A stretch of DNA of 11,966 bases from a bacterium (lineage in GTDB: Bacteria; Eremiobacterota; Eremiobacteria; Baltobacterales; Baltobacteraceae), in the NCBI GenBank assembly GCA_021781095.1, contig JAJXXM010000248.1, positions 1 to 11,966 of the forward strand. Direction: 5' to 3'. Both the position numbers and the translations under genes were made by a program. Numbering within the stretch: position 1 is the stretch's first letter; every line of letters begins with the position of its first letter. The notes below the pieces were generated by a model that saw only the letters and a program-made list of their open reading frames with translations, ran no database searches and was not told the origin of the DNA. Shown piece by piece: positions 5,889-11,966 of the stretch.

Positions 5889-7391
5889 ATGCTGAACTGG
5901 ATTGAATCTCGTACCGGCTTCATCTCGATGACGAAAGATTTCCTCGTCGAAGATATCCCCGGCGGAGCGAGCTACTGGTACGTCTTCGGGAGCGCGACGG
6001 TCTTCGCGATGATCCTCCAGATCGTCACCGGTATTTTCTTAACGTTTTTCTACGCGCCCTCGGCAAATACGGCGTGGGAATCGACCGCCTGGATCTACAC
6101 GCATTTCTGGCCGCACCTGATCCTTGCGATTCACTATTGGGGCGCGTCGGCGATGATCGCCCTCGTCTTCTTGCACTTGCTGCAAGTGCTCGTCTGGGGC
6201 GCCTATAAATCGCCGCGCGAGCTGCAGTGGGTCGTCGGCGTCATCCTGTTACTCGTCACGCTGGTGCTCGGGCTCACCGGGTACCTCCTGCCGTGGGATA
6301 TGAACGCCTACTTCGCCTCGCAGGTCGCGTTGAACATTACCGGCACGGCACCGATCGCCGGCCCGTTGATTCAACAGATCGCTCAGGGCGGCGGCGCGAT
6401 GGGCACCGAAACGATCAATCGCTTCTTCGGCATTCACGTGTGGCTGATGCCCGCCGTGATGGTGCTGCTCGTCGGCGCTCACCTCGCGATCTTCCGCTGG
6501 AACGGCCCCGCCGGCCCCATCGCCGAAGATCCGCGCAAATTGAAGAACGGCCGCTTCTGGCCCGACCAGATGTTCATGGACGGTTTCGCTTCGTTCATCG
6601 TGTTCGCGATTATCGTCGCGCTTGCGTTCATCTCGCCGCCCTTCCTCGATGCGAAAGCCGACCCGACGAACACCGCGTTCATCCCGTATCCGGCGTGGTA
6701 CTTCCTCGCGCTCTTCGGCTTGCTCAACGTCGTCCCGCCCTCGCTCGATTTGCTCGCAACGATCGTCGTTCCGACGCTCTTCTTGCTGATCGTTATCGCG
6801 ATTCCGTGGCTCGACCGGAGCACGACGCGTTCGCTCTCGGCGCGCGGCGGCATTATCGTCAGCACCATCGTCGCGCTCGTCGCGATCGTGGGCCTCTCGA
6901 TATATAGCCAGGTTTCGATTCAAGCGAAACAGGCTGCGGCACCGCCCTCGCCGACCGAAGCGCAGGTCCTCGCGATGGCCAACTCCACCGCCATCGCTCC
7001 GGCTGCCGCCGCACCGGCCGCCGCAGGCGCATCGAGCAGCGCTGCCGCACCCGCGGCAAACCCGCTGATCGCAGCGGGCGCGACCGTCTACGCCGGCAAC
7101 TGCGCCGGCTGTCATGCCGCCAACGGCATGGGCCAGCCCGGAGCGATTCCGCCGCTCGCCGGCAATCCGTTCGTTACCGGAGATCCGCACGCGGTCATCG
7201 GCGTGCTGCTCGACGGCAAGAACGGGGCGATCACGGTGAACGGCGCCGCCTTCAACGGCCAGATGCCGGCCTGGAAGGGGACGCTCTCGAATAAGGATAT
7301 CGCTGCGGTGATCAGCTATATTCGCGGCGGCCTCGGCGCCAACAAAGCCTCGGCGGTTACCGAGGCCGACGTGGCGGCGTACAAGCCCTAA
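5889..7391 (+). CDS. qcrB: Cytochrome b fused to a C-terminal cytochrome c (bc complex core)
   Basis: Quinol-oxidising core of the bc complex with its electron acceptor attached, 500 residues. Helices A-D carry the haem b ligands His82/His96 (13 residues between) and His183/His198 (14 between), the spacing of b6-type proteins. GYLLPWDMNAYFA follows helix C. Helix E precedes the Qo motif, which reads PAWY at residues 268-271 instead of PEWY. Helices F and G end near residue 339, giving seven spans and placing the C terminus outside. An Ala/Pro/Ser-rich linker (about 345-395) leads to a cytochrome c domain with CAGCH at 405-409 and probable axial Met459 in GQMPAWKG. There is no Cys before residue 405, so the haem c_i attachment Cys of b6f is absent. 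AAGGA eight bases before ATG is the ribosome site. Naming (qcrB/petB) is approximate. Confidence 0.95.
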   Translation: MLNWIESRTGFISMTKDFLVEDIPGGASYWYVFGSATVFAMILQIVTGIFLTFFYAPSANTAWESTAWIYTHFWPHLILAIHYWGASAMIALVFLHLLQVLVWGAYKSPRELQWVVGVILLLVTLVLGLTGYLLPWDMNAYFASQVALNITGTAPIAGPLIQQIAQGGGAMGTETINRFFGIHVWLMPAVMVLLVGAHLAIFRWNGPAGPIAEDPRKLKNGRFWPDQMFMDGFASFIVFAIIVALAFISPPFLDAKADPTNTAFIPYPAWYFLALFGLLNVVPPSLDLLATIVVPTLFLLIVIAIPWLDRSTTRSLSARGGIIVSTIVALVAIVGLSIYSQVSIQAKQAAAPPSPTEAQVLAMANSTAIAPAAAAPAAAGASSSAAAPAANPLIAAGATVYAGNCAGCHAANGMGQPGAIPPLAGNPFVTGDPHAVIGVLLDGKNGAITVNGAAFNGQMPAWKGTLSNKDIAAVISYIRGGLGANKASAVTEADVAAYKP

Positions 7392-7409
7392 CGCTCTCGC
7401 GTTCCCCGT

Positions 7410-7445
7410 AACGAAGAGCGCCTCCGATCGGAGGCGCTCTTCGTT
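7410..7445. terminator. Perfect 36-bp palindrome, likely bidirectional terminator
   Basis: AACGAAGAGCGCCTCC (7410-7425), loop GATC, and its exact reverse complement (7430-7445) form a 16-bp perfect stem. It begins 19 bases after the cytochrome b-c stop and ends 42 bases before the stop of the convergent phzF-like gene, the classic place for a shared terminator. The top-strand continuation is TTCTCTGC-like, not a long T run, so a stem-driven or factor-assisted mechanism is possible. Confidence 0.8.
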
Positions 7446-7487
7446 CTCTGCTGCGTTCGTACGCGCGGTTCGGTTCGCACGCGTGGG

Positions 7488-8348
7488 TTAGCGATCGAAT
7501 GCGAACTCGCTCGAGAATGCATGCACGCAGTCGCCGCCGACCTCAATGCCGGAGATCTCCGAGCCCGCCCACGATACGCGCGAATAGAGCGTGCTCGTTC
7601 GGTGGATCCAACGCCCTTGTTCGATCTCGACGGTTGACGTCTGTGGTGCGAGCGCCCCGGTGACGGCGAGAAAATGAAGCATCGGCGCTACCGCGCTTCC
7701 CGTTGCCGGATCCTCGCCGATTCCTTCGGCGATATCGGCAAACATCCGCACCCACGCGCGCCGCGAATCGAAAAAGAATAGAAGCAGGTTGCCGTCGGCA
7801 ATGCGTCGCTCGAGAATGCCGCGCAGTGCGGCGCGATCGGGATCGACGTTCGCCAATGCTTCGAGGCTCCGCACGCGCACGCACAAGAACGATCCGATGA
7901 TGCGGGCGCGTTCGCTCACCGCCGCCGCGTCGATTCCCAACGCGCGAGCGAGCGCCACAGGTTCGCCGAACGCTTCTCCGAGCGTCGGCACCGGCGGCGT
8001 CAACCAAAAACGATTCCCTTCCCGCCGCACCGGAATGAGGCCGGCTTCCATCTCGAATGAGAACGCATTCGCGTCGAGCATCCCCAGGCGGTGCAACGTA
8101 AACGCCGTTCCGATCGTCGGGTGCCCGGCGAACGGCAACTCGCGCCCGGGAGTAAAGATCCGCACGCGAAACGCGGCGCACGGATCGCGTGGGGGCAGGA
8201 CGAAGGCGCTCTCCGAGCAGTTCATCTCTCGCGCGAACGCCTGCATCGTCGCGCTATCGAGCCCGTCGGCATCCGGTACGACGGCGAGCGGATTACCGCC
8301 GAAGAGGCGATCGGTGAAGACGTCGCACTGGTGAAATGCCGCGATCAT
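7488..8348 (-). CDS. PhzF-family isomerase/epimerase-like protein
   Basis: Protein of 286 residues with the DapF-like PhzF fold, probably cytoplasmic. Family motifs run in order: QCDVFTDRLFGGNPLAVV near the N terminus, then NCSESAFVLPP with Glu46 at the catalytic acid position of PhzF, FTPGRELPFAGHPTIGTAF around residues 65-85, and GEDPATGSAVAP in the second half. The length is normal. The substrate cannot be inferred: the family includes phenazine isomerase but most members are uncharacterised, and no phenazine genes are nearby. Its ATG overlaps the stop of the upstream glycosyltransferase gene by four bases (ATGA on the minus strand). No independent Shine-Dalgarno is visible, so it is probably translated by coupling. 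It converges on the bc cluster across the palindromic terminator. Confidence 0.92.
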   Translation of the reverse strand: MIAAFHQCDVFTDRLFGGNPLAVVPDADGLDSATMQAFAREMNCSESAFVLPPRDPCAAFRVRIFTPGRELPFAGHPTIGTAFTLHRLGMLDANAFSFEMEAGLIPVRREGNRFWLTPPVPTLGEAFGEPVALARALGIDAAAVSERARIIGSFLCVRVRSLEALANVDPDRAALRGILERRIADGNLLLFFFDSRRAWVRMFADIAEGIGEDPATGSAVAPMLHFLAVTGALAPQTSTVEIEQGRWIHRTSTLYSRVSWAGSEISGIEVGGDCVHAFSSEFAFDR

Positions 8349-9994
8349 TGCGGCCGGCAGGGCGGCCCGCTGTAGCGCAGCACCGCGACGTTTCCGCTGC
8401 GTGCGATCACGCGGGTCGCGCGGCCGAAACTCGGCTGCGATGCGACCGAGGTGCCGGTAAAGAAGACGAACGCGCGCGGCGCGGCGCAGACGACGTCGCG
8501 CAGCGTCGGCGTGTTCGCACCGACGTCGGAATTAAAGAGCGCGAGCAGCGCGACCGGCGGCTGGGTGTAGAACAGGAGCGATCCACCGCCGACGATGCCG
8601 CCGTCGACAACGACGTCGCCCGGCCGACGAAGCGCATCGACGATGCGCGCGAGGCGCGGCACCGGTTTGAAGAGTTCGGCGCGCGGAAGCGCGACCAAGC
8701 CGAGCACGTCGATCGCGACCGCCATCGCCAGCGCGAGCGCGAACGGTGCGAACGGAGCGCTCGCGCGGCGCATCAACATCGCGGCCATCGCGATCCCACC
8801 CAGCGCGATCGTCGCGCCCATCGCCGTCAGCGCCGGGCGCAACACGGCCAACGGCTCGCCCAAATGATTGTCGCGCGCGAAGATCGCCACCGCGATCGCC
8901 AATAATCCGATCACTAACGGCACCGCCATCGTCGCGACGAGTGCGGCGCGAACGCGCGAGCGCGCGAGCAGTCCGTCGAGATAGATCGCACAGATCACCG
9001 CAATCGCCGGAAACTCCAGCGCGATGTAATTCGGCAGCTTCGTACGCGCGAACGAGAAAAAGAGTAGCGGCATCACGGCCCAGCAGAACGCCAAACGTAA
9101 GACCCGCGCGCGTTCGTCGCTCTCGCCCAGCCGCAGCCGCCCGACGCCGTCGACGATCGCACTCGGAAGCAGTGCGATCCACGGAAAAAATCCGACGATT
9201 AGGACGGGGAGATAATACCAAACCGGCCCGGATTGATTTTCGATGACGCCGGTATAGCGGCCGATCGTATAATGCCCGATCAGCGTGACGACCGAGGAGA
9301 GGCCCGTACGCGCGATCAGCGCTCCAAACCACGGTGCGACGGGAAGGACGAAGGCGAGCGTTCCCCACACCCACGTCGCCGGACTCGGCCAGGCCGTCCG
9401 TTCGACACGGCGGTTCCAGAGCGCGTATGGAAGCACGACCAGCATCGCGACGACCGGAGCGACGGGGCCCTTCGCTAGAAATCCAAAGCCCGCGGCGAGG
9501 GCGCCGAAGATGTAGTAGCGGCGTTTGCCGGTCTGCAATCCACGAAACCACCAAAAAACCGTCATCGCCACCGCACAATCGAGCAGCGCATCCATAATGG
9601 CGAGGCGGCCGATAATTGCCTGCATCAGCGAGCTCGAAAGGATCGCCGCGGCGAAGACGCCGACGCGCGAGCCGAGTTGGCGCGCCACCGCGTACCCGGT
9701 CATCGCACCCATCGCGATCGTCGCCAGTGCGGCGGGAAGGCGCATCGCGAACGAGGTGAGGCCGAAGATTTTCGCACAGATCGCCGCGAGCCAGAAATAG
9801 AGCGGCGGCTGGACGAACCACGGCAGGCCGTTATAGTGCAGGACGACCCAGTCGTGCGTGAGGAGAATCTCGCGCGCGACCTCGCCGTAAATCGTCTCGC
9901 TGTTGTCCCAAAGGGTGCCCGCTCCGAGCCCCGGCAGCACCAGGAGCGCCGAGGCGAGCGCGCCGAGAAGCGCAGCGCGAGTGGGACGTTGCAT
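8345..9994 (-). CDS. GT-C family membrane glycosyltransferase (ArnT/PMT-like, GT39/GT83 type)
   Basis: Integral membrane glycosyltransferase of 549 residues expected to use a polyprenyl-phosphate sugar donor and modify an acceptor on the outer face of the membrane. The first helix is followed by the acidic external motif WDNSETIYGEVAREI (Asp30, Glu33), matching the catalytic Asp region of ArnT. QPPLYFWLAA and FSFARTKLPNYIALEFPA are further ArnT/PMT landmarks. About 11-12 hydrophobic helices fill residues 7-440, and a smaller soluble-looking C-terminal domain (about 450-549) follows. I chose ATG 9994 because the first helix begins at once. The frame stays open to 10456, but that part lies opposite the haem gene; ATGs at 10039 and 10042 are alternatives that would overlap that gene's start. 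Acceptor and sugar are unknown. It forms a two-gene unit with the PhzF-like gene. Confidence 0.88.
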   Translation of the reverse strand: MQRPTRAALLGALASALLVLPGLGAGTLWDNSETIYGEVAREILLTHDWVVLHYNGLPWFVQPPLYFWLAAICAKIFGLTSFAMRLPAALATIAMGAMTGYAVARQLGSRVGVFAAAILSSSLMQAIIGRLAIMDALLDCAVAMTVFWWFRGLQTGKRRYYIFGALAAGFGFLAKGPVAPVVAMLVVLPYALWNRRVERTAWPSPATWVWGTLAFVLPVAPWFGALIARTGLSSVVTLIGHYTIGRYTGVIENQSGPVWYYLPVLIVGFFPWIALLPSAIVDGVGRLRLGESDERARVLRLAFCWAVMPLLFFSFARTKLPNYIALEFPAIAVICAIYLDGLLARSRVRAALVATMAVPLVIGLLAIAVAIFARDNHLGEPLAVLRPALTAMGATIALGGIAMAAMLMRRASAPFAPFALALAMAVAIDVLGLVALPRAELFKPVPRLARIVDALRRPGDVVVDGGIVGGGSLLFYTQPPVALLALFNSDVGANTPTLRDVVCAAPRAFVFFTGTSVASQPSFGRATRVIARSGNVAVLRYSGPPCRPQ

Positions 9995-10040
9995 GCGCGG
10001 AGCAGAGTTTCGCACGGCGGTGCGGAATCCATGCCGCATC
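9995..10040. promoter_or_regulatory. Divergent intergenic region with a hairpin
   Basis: Only 46 bases separate the chosen starts of the glycosyltransferase (minus) and the haem fusion gene (plus). TTTCGCAC (10008-10015) can pair with GTGCGGAA (10020-10027) around a GGCG loop, giving an 8-bp stem with one G-T wobble. No convincing -35/-10 pair is seen on either strand, so promoters probably lie partly within the opposing coding regions. The dyad could be an operator or a leader hairpin in front of the haem gene, or chance. Confidence 0.3.
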
Positions 10041-11957
10041 ATGTCGCTTCCGCTCTCCCTTCGCCTCGCGGGGCGACTCGTCGTGGTACTCGGTGCCGGC
10101 GCGGTCGCCGCCCGCAAGGCTCGCACTTTTGTCGAAGCAGGCGCGAGCCTCTTCGTGGTCGCCCCAACGATCGGGGAAGCGATGGAACGCTTTCTCGCCG
10201 CGCAGCCCGAGGTGCGCTGCGAGCGCCGTGCCTTCCGGGAAGAGGATCTCGACGGCGCATTCCTCTGCGTCGCCGCGACCGATAACCCGGCGGTCAACGA
10301 GCAGGCGGTACGTGCCGCACGCGAGCGAGGCATCCTCACGATCGATGCCACCGAACCGACGCGCGGCGATGCCACGATGCCGGCCGTCGTCCGCGTCGGC
10401 GAACTCACGTTTAGTATCGACTCGGGCGCGAGTACGCCCGCATTCTCCAAACGCATCGCGCGCGAGATCGCGCTGCATTTCGATGCGCGCTACGACGCTG
10501 CGGCGCGCACGCTCGCCATCGCGCGCAGTTACGTGCGCGAAACGCTCTCGCCCGCACAACGCGCGGTCGTCATGCGCGCGCTCTCGGAGTTGCCGCTCGA
10601 CGAACTCGCCGCGATGGATCGCAACCGCATCGAAGATGCCGTTGAAGCGACCGCCGCAACGGCGCTCGCCGACGGTACCGCGCCCGAGACCGGCAGTGCG
10701 GTCTGCGCGACGCGAAGCAGCGCGCTCGCGCTCTGGCAATCGCGCCACGTCGCCGCACGGCTCGCGCGCGGCGGCATCGCGACGACGATGCTCGCGCTTA
10801 CGACCGTCGGCGACCGCGACCGCAGCAGCGCGCTCGCGGCGATGGGCGTGCAGGCGATCTTCGTAAAAGAACTCGAACGCGCGCTCGCGGAAGGGCGCGC
10901 CGACTACGCGGTGCATTCGGCGAAGGATCTGCCGAGCGCGCTCCCCGCGGGAATGCAACTCGCAGCGATCTCCGCGCGCGAGGATCCACGCGACGTCTAT
11001 TGCAGCGAGCGCTTCCCGACGTTCGAAGAGCTCCCCGCCAGCGCGCGCGTCGGCACCTCGAGCCCGCGGCGTCGCGCGCAATTACACGCGCTGCGCAGCG
11101 ATCTCGATTACGTCGAGATTCGCGGCAACATCGATACGCGCTTGCGTAAACTTCGCGAAGGCGAATACGACGCGATCGTCCTCGCCGCGGCGGGGCTGCG
11201 CCGGCTGAACCTGCGCGCGACGCATACCCTCCCGTTCCCGATCGAGCGATTATTGCCGGCGGCCGGGCAGGGGGCGCTCGCGGTCGAGACGCTGCTCGAC
11301 GCACCGCTCGCGGGCGCGCTTCGTGCCGCGCTCAACGACGACGCGACCGAACGAGCGGTCGTTGCCGAACGCGCCGCACTGCGCGAACTCGGTGCGGGCT
11401 GCACGGCGCCGGTCGGCATCCACGGCGCGTACGAGGGCGAGGAACTCGTCCTCCGCGGTCTGGTCAGCTCCCTGGAGGGCGACGCTCCCGCCGTGGCCGC
11501 CGAGCTCCGTGCCCGCTGCAGCGATCTCCGGGGTGCCGACGAACTCGGCTGCGCCCTCGCCCGCGAGCTGGTCGCGCGAGGAGCGGCACGCCTCTTGCCG
11601 CGAAGCGGCCCCCTCGCCGGGCGACATATCCTCCTGCCGCGCACGATCGAGCGCGCGAGCCGCATCGCCGTCCACCTGCGCTCGCTCGGCGCCGCCGTGA
11701 GCGAACTTCGGGCGGGCGAGGAGCCCGGCGAAGCGCCGGTCGATCTGCTCGCAATCCCCTCGAGCGGCGCCGCGGCGGTCGCCGCACCCTGGCTTCCCCT
11801 GTGGAACGAGCGGGGCGTGCGCCCGCTCGTCGTCGCGATGGGCCCCGAATCCGCAAGCGCGATCGAACGCGCGGGGCTCCCTCCCGACAGCGTCGCACCG
11901 ATTCCGGAGATCGACGCCTTTACCGCTTGCATTGTGAGCCTGCTCGCCTCACCCTAA
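10041..11957 (+). CDS. hemC: Met8-like/HemC/partial HemD fusion (siroheme-type domain + hydroxymethylbilane synthase)
   Basis: Three-domain tetrapyrrole enzyme of 638 residues. Residues 1-215 resemble the NAD-binding precorrin-2 dehydrogenase domain of Met8/CysG: GAGAVAARKA at 18-27, ATDNPAVNEQ at 79-88, and a SGASTPAFSKRIAREI block. Residues 219-520 are HemC, which polymerises porphobilinogen: ATRSSALALWQ, FVKELE, VHSAKDLPS with Asp296, TSSPRRRAQL, RGNIDTRL, LPAAGQGAL, and GAGCTAPVG with the dipyrromethane-anchoring Cys454. Residues about 523-638 match only half of a normal HemD (ILLPR, AIPSSGAAAV, AMGPESASAIERAGLP). Start ATG 10041 aligns with the family N terminus (LPLSLRLAGRLVVVLGAG); the frame is open back to 9903, and no good Shine-Dalgarno is seen. 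Oddities: GVQA replaces the usual GGKG before FVKELE, and the Met8 catalytic Asp position appears changed. HemC activity is likely; the flanking domains are less certain. Confidence 0.92.
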   Translation: MSLPLSLRLAGRLVVVLGAGAVAARKARTFVEAGASLFVVAPTIGEAMERFLAAQPEVRCERRAFREEDLDGAFLCVAATDNPAVNEQAVRAARERGILTIDATEPTRGDATMPAVVRVGELTFSIDSGASTPAFSKRIAREIALHFDARYDAAARTLAIARSYVRETLSPAQRAVVMRALSELPLDELAAMDRNRIEDAVEATAATALADGTAPETGSAVCATRSSALALWQSRHVAARLARGGIATTMLALTTVGDRDRSSALAAMGVQAIFVKELERALAEGRADYAVHSAKDLPSALPAGMQLAAISAREDPRDVYCSERFPTFEELPASARVGTSSPRRRAQLHALRSDLDYVEIRGNIDTRLRKLREGEYDAIVLAAAGLRRLNLRATHTLPFPIERLLPAAGQGALAVETLLDAPLAGALRAALNDDATERAVVAERAALRELGAGCTAPVGIHGAYEGEELVLRGLVSSLEGDAPAVAAELRARCSDLRGADELGCALARELVARGAARLLPRSGPLAGRHILLPRTIERASRIAVHLRSLGAAVSELRAGEEPGEAPVDLLAIPSSGAAAVAAPWLPLWNERGVRPLVVAMGPESASAIERAGLPPDSVAPIPEIDAFTACIVSLLASP

Positions 11958-11966
11958 CGGTATGCT
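11958..11966 (+). other. Window edge with a possible next start codon
   Basis: An ATG at 11962-11964 begins four bases after the haem fusion stop. It could start the next gene of a tetrapyrrole operon, but only one codon and part of another are visible and no ribosome site precedes it. Confidence 0.2.

Noticed and set aside
7488..8348. Phenazine biosynthesis cluster
   Set aside because: The PhzF-like gene is a member of a broad family and no other phz genes (phzA-E, phzG) are nearby, so a phenazine role is unsupported.
9995..10456. N-terminal extension of the glycosyltransferase frame to 10456
   Set aside because: The added 154 residues are antisense to the Met8-like domain and Ser/Arg-rich. 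The membrane protein begins naturally at 9994 with its first hydrophobic helix.
9831..11081. A 416-codon minus-strand frame opposite the haem fusion gene
   Set aside because: It is Arg/Glu/Asp-rich without motifs and lies antisense to strong HemC motifs on the plus strand.
1..11966. Signs of a mobile element, defence system, CRISPR array or RNA gene
   Set aside because: No transposase, integrase, direct-repeat array, attachment-site duplication or tRNA/rRNA-like sequence was seen. All large frames in use belong to recognisable core-metabolism or membrane families.

Overview
The window is a GC-rich, almost gap-free stretch of bacterial chromosome with strongly G/C-ending codons. Eleven protein genes are supported. 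There are no tRNA or rRNA genes, CRISPR arrays or insertion sequences. Tat export, system II cytochrome c maturation and a cytochrome bc complex point to a respiring bacterium. The codon style and the unusual fusions make me lean towards a high-GC, poorly cultured soil phylum such as Candidatus Eremiobacterota (WPS-2). That is an inference and cannot be settled from this window.

Positions 38-7391, plus strand: eight tightly packed genes that read as a kit for building a quinol-oxidising bc complex. In order they are a UbiE/MenG quinone methyltransferase, a long-chain polyprenyl diphosphate synthase (quinone tail), TatA, TatC, ResB and CcsA (system II haem attachment to apocytochrome c), a Rieske iron-sulfur protein with a twin-arginine signal, and a cytochrome b of about 340 residues fused to a C-terminal cytochrome c domain. 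The logic is self-contained: the first two genes make the substrate quinone, Tat exports the folded Rieske protein, ResB/CcsA attach haem to the fused cytochrome c domain, and the last two genes are the complex itself. A perfect 36-bp palindrome follows and probably terminates transcription from both sides.

Positions 7488-9994, minus strand: a two-gene unit of a GT-C membrane glycosyltransferase (ArnT/PMT type) and a PhzF-family isomerase, joined by a 4-base ATGA overlap and convergent with the bc cluster.

Positions 10041-11957, plus strand: one 638-residue polypeptide combining a Met8/CysG-like NAD-binding domain, a complete hydroxymethylbilane synthase (HemC) and a short domain resembling only half of uroporphyrinogen III synthase (HemD). 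It is divergent from the glycosyltransferase, with 46 bases between start codons, and links the region to tetrapyrrole supply.

The points most worth a second look are residue changes at known functional positions. The Qo motif of cytochrome b reads PAWY instead of PEWY. The Rieske cluster-tuning Tyr is Phe. The cytochrome b has b6-type haem spacing and 7-helix topology but no Cys for haem c_i. TatC has Thr where a signal-binding Glu is usual. The haem fusion protein has a half-length HemD and an apparently altered Met8 catalytic site.
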